From positions 62,001 through 126,000 of the forward strand of contig NZ_NVXQ01000022.1 of assembly GCF_002733955.1 (NCBI RefSeq): a stretch of DNA of 64,000 bases. The letters run 5' to 3'. This document shows positions 44,896 through 54,051 of the stretch, in pieces. Below the pieces are notes generated by a model that worked only from the letters and a program-made list of their open reading frames with translations, was not told the DNA's origin and made no database searches. The stretch's first letter is position 1, and each line of letters begins with the position of its first letter. Position numbers and translations under genes: made by a program. The stretch comes from Hoeflea sp. (GTDB lineage Bacteria > Pseudomonadota > Alphaproteobacteria > Rhizobiales > Rhizobiaceae).

Positions 44896-45307
44896 GCGTC
44901 ATTCCCTCCCCATCTGGCCTCGACCGATTGCACCCGCCAAGGCTTCCTCACGACGCACTCCCTCCACTGCGTGCTCGCGCAATTGTGAAGCGGTCAAATC
45001 ACGAGAATTATGCATGGATCTCATCGTAAAAACCGCTGAAATTCGCTCGCTCCAGCCAAATGCGGGGATTTCCACCGTAATTGCACCGGTTGCACGGCGC
45101 ATTGCACGTTGCCTTGCCACGATAACCGTGGCTTGCCCGATGCCGTGACCGGGTATAGGAACGAAACCGGCAGCAACCAGAACCGGCCTGCCTTCTGACC
45201 TCGGAATCCTGAAGTTTGCGCGGTGCAGCCGGTGCACATCGCAGGGTCAGCATCGCAATCAACCGGACGCCCTTGCGCGAACCGGTCCCCATAGGACAGT
45301 CAATCTG
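44896..45307. other. divergent promoter region, no gene
   Basis: About 410 bases between the oxidoreductase and the efflux gene with no credible ORF. TTGCAC occurs three times in the same direction at 45081, 45090 and 45102, and GGTGCA occurs twice near 45224 and 45233, so regulatory repeats are possible. Nothing else was seen. Confidence 0.4.
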
Positions 45308-46561
45308 ATGAATGGACCCACGGCTGCCACAGCCAGCCAAACCGAGCTTGTCGGCGGAATCGGCCGCACCCAGTTCATCGCCATTATCGCCTCGATGATG
45401 GCGCTCAACGCCGTGGCCATCGATATCATGCTGCCGGCGTTCCCCAACATTGCCGCCAGTTACGACATCACCGATGCCAAGCTGATCCAGTATGTTCTCC
45501 TGTCCTACATTATCGGCTTCGGGCTGGCGCAGCTGTTTTTTGGCCCGGTTTCCGACCGTTTTGGCCGCCGCGCGCCGCTGTTCTTCGGGATCGCGCTCTA
45601 TGCCGTCTGCGCGGTCGCAGGCGCACTGGCGCCCAGTTTCGAGTTCCTCCTGATCTCGCGTTTCCTGCAGGGCATTGGCGCTGCGGCCACCCGCGTGATC
45701 GCCATTTCCGTGGTGCGCGACACCCATTCGGGCCGCCGCATGGCAGCAACCATGTCGCTGGTCATGATGGTCTTCATGGTGGTTCCGGTCTTCGCCCCCA
45801 TGATCGGGCAGGTGATGGTTCTCGCCGGCGACTGGCGCCTGATCTTCCTGTTCATGGCCTTGATCTCGATTCTGATCGGCGCCTGGGCGATGTTCAGGCT
45901 TCCCGAAACCCTCAGGCAGGAACACCGCAGGCCGCTGACGGCCAAAAGCATTACCCAGGCCTTCGCCATGGTGCTGTCGAACCGGCTCTCGCTGTTTTAC
46001 ACGCTGGCGACCAGCTTCTTTTTCGGCTCGCTGTTCGGATTTCTCAATCTGGCGCAGCCGATCTATGTGGAGATCTACCAGCTCGGCGCCTATTTCCCGG
46101 TCGCCTTCGCCGCCGTCGCCGTCATCATGGCCGGATCCGCCTTCCTCAATTCGAGACTGGTCGGGCGCTTCGGCCAGCGCAGGCTGTCCCACGGCGCCCT
46201 GATCGGCTATTTCGGCTTCGCTTTGCTGCTCGCCGGAATGTCGATCTTCGGGCCGATCCCGTTCTGGCTGTTCTTCGCGATATCCATGCTGATGATGCCG
46301 CTGTTCGGCTTTGTCGGCTCCAATTTCAACTCCATCGCCATGGAGCCGCTCGGCGCCATCGCCGGCACCGCTTCCTCCACCCTGGGATTTGCCCAGACGG
46401 TCATCGGCGGCATCGTCGGCGCGGTCATCGGCCAGGCCTATGACGGCACCATCTTTGCGCTCACGGCCGGTTACGCCGTGGTCTCGGCGCTGTCGCTGCT
46501 GATGGTCCTGATCGCCGAAAAGGGCCGGCTCTTCGGCGTCGGAACCCAGGACCCGGTCTGA
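45308..46561 (+). CDS. Bcr/CflA family multidrug efflux MFS transporter
   Basis: A 417-residue 12-helix major facilitator of the Bcr/CflA (DHA1) group. Visible: the first helix with MMALNAVAIDIMLPAFPNIA, whose conserved aspartate faces the substrate channel, motif A GPVSDRFGRRAPL near 81-93, and the motif C-like GIGAAATRVIAISVVRD near 120. Drug/proton antiport is the family role; substrate not predictable. The ATG follows a TCAATCTG stretch without a strong ribosome site. Confidence 0.92.
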   Translation: MNGPTAATASQTELVGGIGRTQFIAIIASMMALNAVAIDIMLPAFPNIAASYDITDAKLIQYVLLSYIIGFGLAQLFFGPVSDRFGRRAPLFFGIALYAVCAVAGALAPSFEFLLISRFLQGIGAAATRVIAISVVRDTHSGRRMAATMSLVMMVFMVVPVFAPMIGQVMVLAGDWRLIFLFMALISILIGAWAMFRLPETLRQEHRRPLTAKSITQAFAMVLSNRLSLFYTLATSFFFGSLFGFLNLAQPIYVEIYQLGAYFPVAFAAVAVIMAGSAFLNSRLVGRFGQRRLSHGALIGYFGFALLLAGMSIFGPIPFWLFFAISMLMMPLFGFVGSNFNSIAMEPLGAIAGTASSTLGFAQTVIGGIVGAVIGQAYDGTIFALTAGYAVVSALSLLMVLIAEKGRLFGVGTQDPV

Positions 46562-46574
46562 ACCGGCTTCGGCC

Positions 46575-47411
46575 TCAGGCGCGCCACAGCGCTTCGCGCA
46601 CCATGGCCCAGCTGTCGGGATCCGTTGCCGCCAGCACGCCGCCGTCAACATGCTCCGGGCGATAGACGCTGCCGTCGAACCGGCGGACATGGCCGCCGGC
46701 TTCCTCGGTGATCAGCACGCCGGCCAGATGGTCCCATGGCATCAGCTTGTTGTAGAGCGCGAAGTGGATATGGCCGCCGCACAGCAGGCGGTATTCCTGT
46801 GCCGCGCAACGATAGGCGACGCTGCCAAGGCACTGGCCCTGATTGCGCGCGATGGTGCTGCGCTCGGGCTCCGGCATGTACTGCCACGAGGCCGATCCGA
46901 TCATCCGGTTGACGGCACCGGTCGGTTCGGCAACCTTGAGCGCGCTTTCGCGTCCGTCAAGCCGCCGCAGGATCGCCCCGCCACCCTTCTGCGCCATGAT
47001 CCAGTCCTTGCCGACCGGATCGTGGATGATGCCGGCAATGGTTTCACCGTCCTTGACCACCGACAGCATCACCCCGAAAGCCGCCACGCCCGAGGCAAAG
47101 TTGAAGGTGCCGTCGATCGGATCGATCACGAAGGCCAGCTTGTCGGTCCGGCTCCAGCCATCGAGCAGCTTCGGGTCATCCGCAACGGCCTCTTCGCCGA
47201 TGACGAGTGAGCTGGGAAAGCGCTCCAGCAAGGCAGCCGTGATCACCCGTTCGGCATTCACGTCGGCTTCTGTGACAAGATCCGCGGCAGACGTCTTCTG
47301 CTGCACATCGCCATCGCCCAGATTGCGGAAACGGGGCATGATCTCGGCCGTTCCCACATCCAGAAGCAGCGCTGCCAGCCAGTCCATGTCCGCCGCGGTG
47401 AGAGTGCTCAT
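46575..47411 (-). CDS. inositol monophosphatase family protein
   Basis: A 278-residue Mg-dependent phosphatase of the inositol monophosphatase superfamily. Metal-binding motifs are complete: VIGEEAVAD (glutamate near 72), DPIDGTFNF (about 97-105) and [17 protein letters not shown] (about 222-238, WDxxA-type). The family includes histidinol-phosphatase and 3'-phosphoadenosine phosphatases, so the natural substrate is open. Its start overlaps the ttcA stop by four bases (ATGA on the minus strand), implying co-translation. Confidence 0.9.
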   Translation of the reverse strand: MSTLTAADMDWLAALLLDVGTAEIMPRFRNLGDGDVQQKTSAADLVTEADVNAERVITAALLERFPSSLVIGEEAVADDPKLLDGWSRTDKLAFVIDPIDGTFNFASGVAAFGVMLSVVKDGETIAGIIHDPVGKDWIMAQKGGGAILRRLDGRESALKVAEPTGAVNRMIGSASWQYMPEPERSTIARNQGQCLGSVAYRCAAQEYRLLCGGHIHFALYNKLMPWDHLAGVLITEEAGGHVRRFDGSVYRPEHVDGGVLAATDPDSWAMVREALWRA

Positions 47412-48298
47412 CTGTCTGCCTTTCCCGGCTGAGTGGTAAGTCCTGCGAAATCGAACAGGGTCCTATCAAGCAAATGTGACGGCCGTGTATTGGACAAGGC
47501 CCGGATCATCGAATCCTTGCGGCCCGGCATGCGCCGCTCGATATCGCCGATCATCAGTTTCATCGCGTTGCGTTGCAGCCCGTCCTGCGAACCGCACAGG
47601 TCGCAGGGGATGATCGGAAACGCCATAGCCTCGGCAAAGCGCGCAAGGTCTTCCTCGGCGCAATAGGCCATCGGCCTGAGAACCATCACGTCGCCATCAT
47701 CATTCAAGAGCTTCGGCGGCATCGCTTCCAGCCGCCCGCCGTGGAAAAAATTGAGGAAGAAAGTCTCCAGAATGTCGTCGCGGTGATGCCCGAGCACCAG
47801 CGCCTCGCAGCCCTCTTCCCGCGCGATCCGGTAGAGATTGCCGCGCCTCAGACGCGAGCACAGCGCGCAATAGGTGGCCCCTTCCGGCACCTTCGAGGTC
47901 ACCACCGAATAGGTGTCGCGATACTCGATCCGGTGCGGCACCCCATGCGCCGTGAGGTAATCGGGCAAGATGTGCTTGGGAAAATTCGGCTGGCCCTGGT
48001 CGAGATTGCAGGCAACCAGATCAACCGGCAGCATGCCGCGCCACTTGAGATCCATCAGCAGCGCCAGCAACCCGTAGGAATCCTTGCCGCCCGAAAGCGC
48101 CACCAGCCAGCGCGGCCGTTCTCCGCCCTTGTCCGCCTCCGGGATCATGGAAAAATCGTCGATCGCCTGCCGCACATTGCGGATCAACCGTTTGCGCAGC
48201 TTGTTGAACGACACGCTCGATGGCGCACCGGCATAGAGCGACGGCCCTGCTCCCGTTGCAGGTTCCACCGTGTCTACACTGTCGATTACATCACTCAT
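47408..48298 (-). CDS. ttcA: tRNA 2-thiocytidine(32) synthetase
   Basis: TtcA adds sulphur to cytidine 32 of certain tRNAs using ATP and a 4Fe-4S cluster. The 296-residue protein has the PP-loop LSGGKDS ending at S74, the CxxC motif in [11 protein letters not shown] and the third cysteine region IPCDLCGSQ, all required in this family. Start 48298 ([13 protein letters not shown]) was chosen because the upstream frame to 48679 runs into the divergent-looking glutaminase region. It is 3'-coupled to the inositol-phosphatase-like gene. Confidence 0.94.
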   Translation of the reverse strand: MSDVIDSVDTVEPATGAGPSLYAGAPSSVSFNKLRKRLIRNVRQAIDDFSMIPEADKGGERPRWLVALSGGKDSYGLLALLMDLKWRGMLPVDLVACNLDQGQPNFPKHILPDYLTAHGVPHRIEYRDTYSVVTSKVPEGATYCALCSRLRRGNLYRIAREEGCEALVLGHHRDDILETFFLNFFHGGRLEAMPPKLLNDDGDVMVLRPMAYCAEEDLARFAEAMAFPIIPCDLCGSQDGLQRNAMKLMIGDIERRMPGRKDSMIRALSNTRPSHLLDRTLFDFAGLTTQPGKADR

Positions 48299-48330
48299 GG
48301 CACCGGGGATGATGGCTTTGCCGGAAACAG

Positions 48331-49260
48331 TCAAGCCCCGAACACCGACCAATCCATTCGCCGGGCCAATTGTTCGAGCGCCGCCGTTCCAAGCTTGGAA
48401 TTGCCGACCCTGTCGAGCCCCGGCGACCACACCGCGATCGAGGCCTTGCCGGGCGCGATGGCCAGGATGCCGCCGCCGACACCGCTCTTGCCCGGCAGGC
48501 CGACGCGAAAGGCGAATTCGCCGGATCCGTCGTAATGGCCGCAGGTCAGCATGATAGCGTTGATGCGGCGTGCGCGCTGTTCCGAGACGACTTGCGCACC
48601 CGTCACCGGGTCCCGGCCCTGGCTTGCCAGAAACAGCCCCGCGCGCGACAGCTGCCGGCAGTTCATCACCAGCGCGCACTGGTGGAAATAGACGCCAAGA
48701 ACATGGTCGACCGGATGGTCGATATTGCCGAACGAGCGCATGAAATGCGCCAGCGACGCATTGCGGTCGCCATGCGCTGTTTCCGAGCGCGCCACATGCT
48801 CGTCGATCAGGATGGAATCATCATCGGCCAGATGGCGGATGAACTGGATGACCTCGCCGATCGCTTCCTTCGGCTGATGCCCGGCCATGATCAGGTCGAC
48901 CACGGCAATGGCGCCGGCGTTGATGAACGGGTTGCGCGGCCGGCCCTTTTCCTGCTCCAGCTGGACGATCGAGTTGAACGGGTTGCCCGATGGCTCGCGC
49001 CCGACGCTGCTCCAGACCGAATCGCCGAGCTTGCCCAGCGCCAGCGCCAGGGTGAAGACTTTCGACACGCTCTGGATGGAAAACCCGGTCGCGGCATCTC
49101 CTGCCGACAGTATGGTTCCGTCCGGCAGGGTCACGGCAATGCCGAAATGCTTGGCGTCGACCTTGGCGAGTTCGGGAATATATTGCGCAACGATGCCGCG
49201 GTCCTCGTCACTGGCGGCCTCGGCGGCAATCTCGTCTAGAACCTGTTGCAGATCAGTCAT
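48331..49260 (-). CDS. glsA: glutaminase A
   Basis: GlsA hydrolyses glutamine to glutamate and ammonia. The 309-residue protein is a serine-dependent beta-lactamase-like enzyme with S64-V-S-K67 (SxxK) in [10 protein letters not shown], then [11 protein letters not shown] near 112 and [20 protein letters not shown] near 266. Length matches (about 308). The ATG at 49260 follows GGAGATTGCCG; nine further residues are open upstream. It precedes ttcA on the same strand with a 32-base gap. Confidence 0.95.
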   Translation of the reverse strand: MTDLQQVLDEIAAEAASDEDRGIVAQYIPELAKVDAKHFGIAVTLPDGTILSAGDAATGFSIQSVSKVFTLALALGKLGDSVWSSVGREPSGNPFNSIVQLEQEKGRPRNPFINAGAIAVVDLIMAGHQPKEAIGEVIQFIRHLADDDSILIDEHVARSETAHGDRNASLAHFMRSFGNIDHPVDHVLGVYFHQCALVMNCRQLSRAGLFLASQGRDPVTGAQVVSEQRARRINAIMLTCGHYDGSGEFAFRVGLPGKSGVGGGILAIAPGKASIAVWSPGLDRVGNSKLGTAALEQLARRMDWSVFGA

Positions 49261-49298
49261 CGGCAATCTCCGGAGCTCGGCCTTCATACCTTTGCATA

Positions 49299-49326
49299 CA
49301 AAAAGGCCGCCCCGAAGGACGGCCTT
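49299..49326 (-). terminator. rho-independent terminator of rpsD
   Basis: Arms AAGGCCG (49303-49309) and CGGCCTT (49320-49326), with extra pairing inside (CC/GG). On the minus strand the stem is followed by TTTTTG. It lies 24 bases past the rpsD stop. Confidence 0.8.
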
Positions 49327-49350
49327 GATCTGACGCGATCCGGAAAGGGA

Positions 49351-49968
49351 TCAGCGCGAATAGAATTCGACAACCAGGTTCGGTTCCATCACGACAGCGT
49401 AAGGAACGTCGGCCAGGGTCGGAATGCGCACGAAAGTCGCAGCCATCTTGTTGTGATCGGCTTCGATATATTCAGGAACGTCGCGCTCGGCCAGCTGCGT
49501 CGCTTCCATGACGAAGGCGAGCTGCTTGGACTTTTCCTTGACCGCAACAACATCGCCCGGCTTGCAACGGTAAGAACCGATGTTGACGCGCTTGCCATTG
49601 ACGGTGACGTGGCCGTGGTTGACGAACTGGCGGGCGGCAAAGATCGTGGCAACGAACTTGGCGCGGTAGACGATGGCGTCGAGACGCTGCTCGAGCAGGC
49701 CGATCAGGTTTTCAGGCGTATCGCCCTTCATCCGGTTGGCTTCGTCGTAGATCTTGCGGAACTGCTTTTCTGAAATGTCGCCGTAGTAGCCCTTCAGCTT
49801 CTGCTTGGCGCGCAGCTGCACGCCGAAGTCGGAAAGCTTGCTCTTGCGGCGCTGACCGTGCTGGCCCGGGCCATATTCGCGACGGTTGACCGGGGACTTC
49901 GGACGGCCCCAGATGTTTTCGCCCATACGGCGATCGAGTTTGTACTTGGACGATTCGCGCTTGCTCAT
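49351..49968 (-). CDS. rpsD: 30S ribosomal protein S4
   Basis: S4 is a primary 16S rRNA-binding protein that starts 30S assembly. The 205-residue protein starts [20 protein letters not shown] and contains the S4 RNA-binding domain near 95-155 ([39 protein letters not shown]). It is the alphaproteobacterial type, in a stand-alone gene away from the alpha operon, as usual in Rhizobiales. The ATG at 49968 follows AAAGGAAATGCG. It has its own terminator. Confidence 0.98.
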   Translation of the reverse strand: MSKRESSKYKLDRRMGENIWGRPKSPVNRREYGPGQHGQRRKSKLSDFGVQLRAKQKLKGYYGDISEKQFRKIYDEANRMKGDTPENLIGLLEQRLDAIVYRAKFVATIFAARQFVNHGHVTVNGKRVNIGSYRCKPGDVVAVKEKSKQLAFVMEATQLAERDVPEYIEADHNKMAATFVRIPTLADVPYAVVMEPNLVVEFYSR

Positions 49969-50103
49969 CGCATTTCCTTTCAAAAGGTTGATCCGGCTCG
50001 AAGCGAACCGGATAAAGGAAACGCGCCCTCCTCTGGCCCCTGTTTTTGAGACCTGACAGAACGGTTCACGCACGCATTGTGATAAACCGTCCACGGGACA
50101 CGT

Positions 50104-50131
50104 AAGAAACGCGAGGGCATGAACCCTCGCG
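50104..50131 (-). terminator. probable terminator of the HemJ-like gene
   Basis: Eight-base-pair stem CGCGAGGG/CCCTCGCG with a 6-base loop CATGAA; on the minus strand it is followed by TTTCTT. It lies 60 bases past the HemJ-like stop and before the rpsD promoter region. Confidence 0.65.
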
Positions 50132-50190
50132 CTGGCCGGGTCTCTAGAGCATCCCATTCAAGGTGTCAACGCTGACGGGCATAACTGCCC

Positions 50191-50619
50191 TCAAAATGGC
50201 TTCACCACCGCCATCACGGCAATCACCGCGAAGGAAACCAGAATGGTTGCCGTCACGATTGGCGAAGGAACAATGCTCCTTGCCTGCGTCGCGGTCAGGT
50301 CCAGCCGTCTCAGCCGGCCGGCCAGATTGCCGTGCAGGCCCGACAGGATCAGCACGAAGACAAGCTTGATCTGCAGCCAGGGCTCGGTGAACCATCCGCC
50401 GCTGAATGCTGCCCACAACCCGAACACCCAGACCCCGCCGAGTGCCGGCTGCGAGACCCACATGTCCCATTTGCGCACCGTGGCTCGGAGCTTGCTGCTT
50501 TGATCCTCTGCCGCCGGGTCTCGCTTGCCGAGCGCCATGCTGGCAACCAGCAACGCCACCAGCCCGCCTGCAAACAGGAGAACAAAGACCACATGCAGCG
50601 CTTTTATCCAGTCATACAT
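50191..50619 (-). CDS. HemJ/CopD-like four-helix membrane protein
   Basis: A 142-residue membrane protein with four hydrophobic segments. The pattern YDWIKALHVVFVLLFAGGL at the N-terminus, an arginine-rich loop, then WLQIKLVFVLILSGLHG (about 83-99) matches the HemJ/CopD superfamily, in which the N-terminal histidine (residue 9 or 10) and the later lysine/histidine bind heme. True HemJ oxidises protoporphyrinogen IX; this protein differs in the first helix (no LPR motif), so that activity is uncertain. The ATG at 50619 was chosen by alignment to the family. Divergent from pepT. Confidence 0.7.
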   Translation of the reverse strand: MYDWIKALHVVFVLLFAGGLVALLVASMALGKRDPAAEDQSSKLRATVRKWDMWVSQPALGGVWVFGLWAAFSGGWFTEPWLQIKLVFVLILSGLHGNLAGRLRRLDLTATQARSIVPSPIVTATILVSFAVIAVMAVVKPF

Positions 50620-50740
50620 CCCAATACCCTCAGGAAGATTCGCGCCGGTCACCTCGATCCAGACGCACCTCACACCTTTCGAGTTTCAGTACATCGCATG
50701 GCCAGCTATAGCTAGGCCAGACCGCCAGAAGGACCTTTGC

Positions 50741-51973
50741 ATGACCGACACCGTTCTCGACCGCCTGCTCCGCTATGTCGTCATCGACACCCAGTCCGAT
50801 CCCGAATCGACGGCCCAGCCCTCCACCGAGAAGCAGAAGGATCTGGGCCGCGTGCTGGTGGATGAATTGTTGGCGCTGGGCCTCAAGGACGCCCACATGG
50901 ATGAGCACGGCAATATCTACGCGACACTTGCCGCCAACACCCACAAGGACGTCCCGGTCATCTGCTTCTGCTCGCACATGGACACGGCGCCCGATTTCAC
51001 CGGCACCGACGTCAAGCCGAATGTCGTGCGCAACTACCAAGGCGGCGACATCCAGCTGACCGGCGACACCAGCCGCGTGATCAAGGTCAGCGAGCATCCA
51101 GAGCTCAAGCACCAGATCGGCCACGACATCGTCACCACCGATGGCACCACCCTGCTCGGCGCCGACGACAAGGCCGGCATCGCCGAGATCATGACCGCCG
51201 CCGCCACGCTGATCGCCAATCCTGAGATCCGGCACGGCACCATCCGGTTTCTTTTCACCACCGACGAGGAAATCGGCCGCGGCGCCGACAAGGTCGATAT
51301 CGCCAAGCTCGGCGCCGCTTTCGGCTATACGCTCGATGGCAGCACCATCGGCGAGATCGACGACGAGACCTTCTCGGCCGATGGCGTCGAGATCGAGATT
51401 TCAGGCGTTGCCCAGCACCCCGGCACCTCGAAGGGCGTGATGGAAAATGCCATCAAGATCGCCGCTGACATCGTCGCCAGGCTGCCCAAGCATCTCGCGC
51501 CCGAGACCACCGACGGCCGGACCGGCTTCATTCATCCCACCGACATCAGCGGCTCGATGGACGCGGCCAGGCTCACCTTCATCATCCGTGATTTCGTCAA
51601 TGAGGGCCTGACCGAAAAGGAAGCCCTGCTCAAGACCATCGCCGAAGATGTCATGAAGGACTATCCCGGCTCGACCATGACATTCACCGTTACCGAGCAA
51701 TATCGCAACATGAAAGAGGTGCTCGACCGCCACCCGGAAATCATGGCCAATCTGACCGAAGCCGTGCGCCGCGTCGGCCTCGAGCCCGTGACCAACGCCA
51801 TCCGCGGCGGCACCGACGGCTCGCGCCTGTCCTTCATGGGCCTGCCCTGCCCCAACATCTACACCGGCGGCCACTCCTACCACTCGCCGCTGGAATGGAT
51901 CAGCGTTCAGGACATGGAGAAGTCGGTGGAAACGATTGTCGAGCTGGCCAAGGTCTGGGAAGAACGGGCCTGA
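50741..51973 (+). CDS. pepT: peptidase T (tripeptidase)
   Basis: PepT removes the N-terminal residue of tripeptides, a cytoplasmic di-zinc M20 enzyme. The 410-residue protein has the first zinc motif FCSHMDTAPDF (histidine near 79), the bridging aspartate in LLGADDKAG, the catalytic pair TTDEEIGRGA, and the last ligand in TGGHSYHSPLEW near 380. Length matches (about 410). The ATG at 50741 begins MTDTVLDRLLRYVV; the frame open upstream to 50525 overlaps the divergent gene and is rejected. Confidence 0.97.
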   Translation: MTDTVLDRLLRYVVIDTQSDPESTAQPSTEKQKDLGRVLVDELLALGLKDAHMDEHGNIYATLAANTHKDVPVICFCSHMDTAPDFTGTDVKPNVVRNYQGGDIQLTGDTSRVIKVSEHPELKHQIGHDIVTTDGTTLLGADDKAGIAEIMTAAATLIANPEIRHGTIRFLFTTDEEIGRGADKVDIAKLGAAFGYTLDGSTIGEIDDETFSADGVEIEISGVAQHPGTSKGVMENAIKIAADIVARLPKHLAPETTDGRTGFIHPTDISGSMDAARLTFIIRDFVNEGLTEKEALLKTIAEDVMKDYPGSTMTFTVTEQYRNMKEVLDRHPEIMANLTEAVRRVGLEPVTNAIRGGTDGSRLSFMGLPCPNIYTGGHSYHSPLEWISVQDMEKSVETIVELAKVWEERA

Positions 51974-52048
51974 TTCCAGACCCCTGGTTCGGGCGCAAAT
52001 TCCGCACCAGTCTCAGGCTTCAGCGGCGTACTCAACCGAAAGTGCAAC

Positions 52049-52660
52049 TCACCGTGTCCGCGCCGCCCAGACCCGCAACCTGGCGAACGCCATCAAAGTG
52101 GCGGCCACGACCAGTGCGCACAGCGCAGCCTTGGAGAAAGTCTCCATCGTGCCCTCGATCAACATCGCATGCACAACGCTGCCCACCACGATCACGGCGG
52201 CCAGAAGCGTGTGAGCGCGGCGCCAGTGGCGCGGCGGCACCCGTCGGCGCAGTCCGGCCAGCAGCGCTGAAGCAAAAAGGGCCCACATGGCGATTACGCC
52301 CCAGGCGGAAAACGGCGTCGGCGAGGCGAACAGCAATGCGTCGATAACGTCGGGCGGGCTGGTCACCCAGAGACCGACAACGTGGACGATCACCGCCAGC
52401 ACCAGCGCGCTTCCAATCCATCGATGCACCCGCCGACCGCGCGGCCCGGACAGGCCCGGCAACAATCCCGCCGCCAGCAGCGGCTGAAACAGCAACAGCG
52501 CCATCGCAACCACCCCGGCAAAGCCTGCCGCAATATAGACAGGATCACGCCACGCCAGCAGCGGGCTCATTGCCGCGGCAGCGACCGGCACGGCAATAAC
52601 AATCACCAGCGCCGCCCAGACCAGCATCCGGCGTAGGCGGCCTGTTCCTGCGCTGTCCAC
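52049..52660 (-). CDS. ferric reductase-like transmembrane protein
   Basis: A 203-residue membrane protein with about six hydrophobic segments. Histidine pairs typical of heme-binding ferric-reductase-like (cytochrome b561/MsrQ/DUF) proteins are seen in RRVHRWIGSALVLAVIVHVVG (about 76-96) and PRHWRRAHTLLAAVIVVGSVVHAML (about 145-168). It probably binds heme and moves electrons across the membrane. The stop codon of the Tat-exported intradiol-like gene lies only 5 bases upstream, so the two are likely one transcript and may work together. Confidence 0.78.
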   Translation of the reverse strand: MDSAGTGRLRRMLVWAALVIVIAVPVAAAAMSPLLAWRDPVYIAAGFAGVVAMALLLFQPLLAAGLLPGLSGPRGRRVHRWIGSALVLAVIVHVVGLWVTSPPDVIDALLFASPTPFSAWGVIAMWALFASALLAGLRRRVPPRHWRRAHTLLAAVIVVGSVVHAMLIEGTMETFSKAALCALVVAATLMAFARLRVWAARTR

Positions 52661-52665
52661 CGTGG

Positions 52666-53154
52666 TCAGGCCGGTTCGAGCACGAAATCCGCGGAAAGGC
52701 TGGTGTCACTTGCACTGGCCATCACCGGCCTCAGAAACACGGTCTTGAAACCATCGCTGTCATAGGCAAGGTGGCCGTGCGGCTGGCCGAAGGTGGGCAC
52801 GATCTGCGGCATCTCGAGCCGGAATTCGCCATTGGCGTCCGTCAGCGTGGCGCCGTGGCTCCAGGGATCACGTTCATTGCCTTCGGTCGTGTGCGCCCAG
52901 ATCTGGATCCGCTGGCCGCTCAGCGGCGCGCCATCCCCGGCCCGGCGCACGGTGCCCGTCATCCAGAACCCGCCGCCGCCGATCCGCTCCACGAACGGCG
53001 CGCCGGGAAGATAATTGTTGGCCCCGCCCCGCATCGAGGGTGTCGGCGCAACCCCTTGCGCGCGCGCTGGCACGATGAGGCCGGCCGTTCCCGTCGCAAC
53101 GAGTGCGCCGGTCGCAGCAAGGAATGTACGGCGGGTCGTGAGAGCTTTGGTCAT
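52666..53154 (-). CDS. Tat-exported intradiol dioxygenase-like protein
   Basis: A 162-residue protein with a twin-arginine signal at residues 6-12 (LTTRRTFLAATGALVATGTA, cleavage after ARA near 32). The mature part resembles the intradiol ring-cleavage dioxygenase fold: GTVRRAGDGAPLSGQRIQIW, then TDANGEFRLEMP and a PHGHLAY segment that could supply histidine ligands. I could not find both of the tyrosine ligands expected for a non-heme Fe(III) enzyme, so catalysis is doubtful. It is paired with a ferric-reductase-like membrane protein gene. Confidence 0.75.
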   Translation of the reverse strand: MTKALTTRRTFLAATGALVATGTAGLIVPARAQGVAPTPSMRGGANNYLPGAPFVERIGGGGFWMTGTVRRAGDGAPLSGQRIQIWAHTTEGNERDPWSHGATLTDANGEFRLEMPQIVPTFGQPHGHLAYDSDGFKTVFLRPVMASASDTSLSADFVLEPA

Positions 53155-53398
53155 CTGACTTGTCCTGTCGGGTGTCTTGTCCTGTCGGGCGATTGTTTGA
53201 CGGCCGGCAAGGCGGCCTGATCGCGGCTCCTGCACGAGTATAGCGCGGTTTGGGGCGATCCCAAGGCTGCCACGGAGGGCTGCCCGGCAAACCCTCTTCA
53301 CGGTTTCGTGAGCCAAGTTGCGGTTTTGCGCATTGATGTCTTGAGGAACGATTGGTCTAGGACCGGCGTTGGAGCCTCTGTGATCAGGGAGTTGACCT

Positions 53399-54034
53399 AT
53401 GCCCAATGAACCAGCGCTGCCGCAGACCAGTCATAGGCCCTCTTTCATGATGGCCCTTGCCACCTATGCGATCGCTGGCTGTGTCATTTTCGGTCTCTCG
53501 ATCCTGATTGCGGACTTCGCGGTCCCCGATCACGACTGGATCGCCGATACGATCAGCGACCTTGCAGCCGGAAAATATGAGTTCATCGTCGATATCGGCA
53601 TCTATGCCTTTTCCGGGTCGCTGATCTCGATTGCCTTGCTGGCCGCCCACGATCACCTGGGCGGATTGCGCTGGAGCCTGGGATCAGTCGGTTTCGCCGT
53701 GCTCGGGCTGATCGTGTTTCTCGTCGGCGCGCGCAACGAATATGGCGACAATGACCACGACGGATGGGTTATTCACATTTATCTCGTCTACGCACTTGGC
53801 CTGCTGGTTGCAGCGTTGCCCTGGGCCATGTCGAAAGGCGCAAAACGCATCAACCGCAATCTTGGCCGCCTTCTTGTTGCGCTGTCGGTTTTGTGGTCCC
53901 TGTCCGCTCCGGTGTTCTTTTTCCTGCCGACCGCCATAGACGGTCTTTACGAGCGCTATCTGGGCCTTGTCTCGTTTTGCATTGTCGCTGCGATGGCGTG
54001 GCTCTTCATCGGCCGCGCACGCAGCCTGCGCTGA
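53399..54034 (+). CDS. DUF998 family membrane protein
   Basis: A 211-residue protein with six predicted transmembrane helices (about 17-40, 64-84, 92-110, 123-145, 158-178 and 183-205), matching DUF998. The motif DHDWIADTISDLAAG near 44-58, with acidic residues between helices 1 and 2, is typical. Function unknown. Single gene; its stop faces the HerA-like gene 17 bases away. Confidence 0.82.
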   Translation: MPNEPALPQTSHRPSFMMALATYAIAGCVIFGLSILIADFAVPDHDWIADTISDLAAGKYEFIVDIGIYAFSGSLISIALLAAHDHLGGLRWSLGSVGFAVLGLIVFLVGARNEYGDNDHDGWVIHIYLVYALGLLVAALPWAMSKGAKRINRNLGRLLVALSVLWSLSAPVFFFLPTAIDGLYERYLGLVSFCIVAAMAWLFIGRARSLR

Positions 54035-54051
54035 TCGAGAAAGCCTCGGGC

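Noticed and set aside
45008-46690. A 560-codon minus-strand open frame opposite the Bcr/CflA transporter
   Set aside because: Its translation is extremely rich in Gly, Glu, His and Arg, typical of an antisense shadow; the transporter frame has clear membrane helices and motifs.
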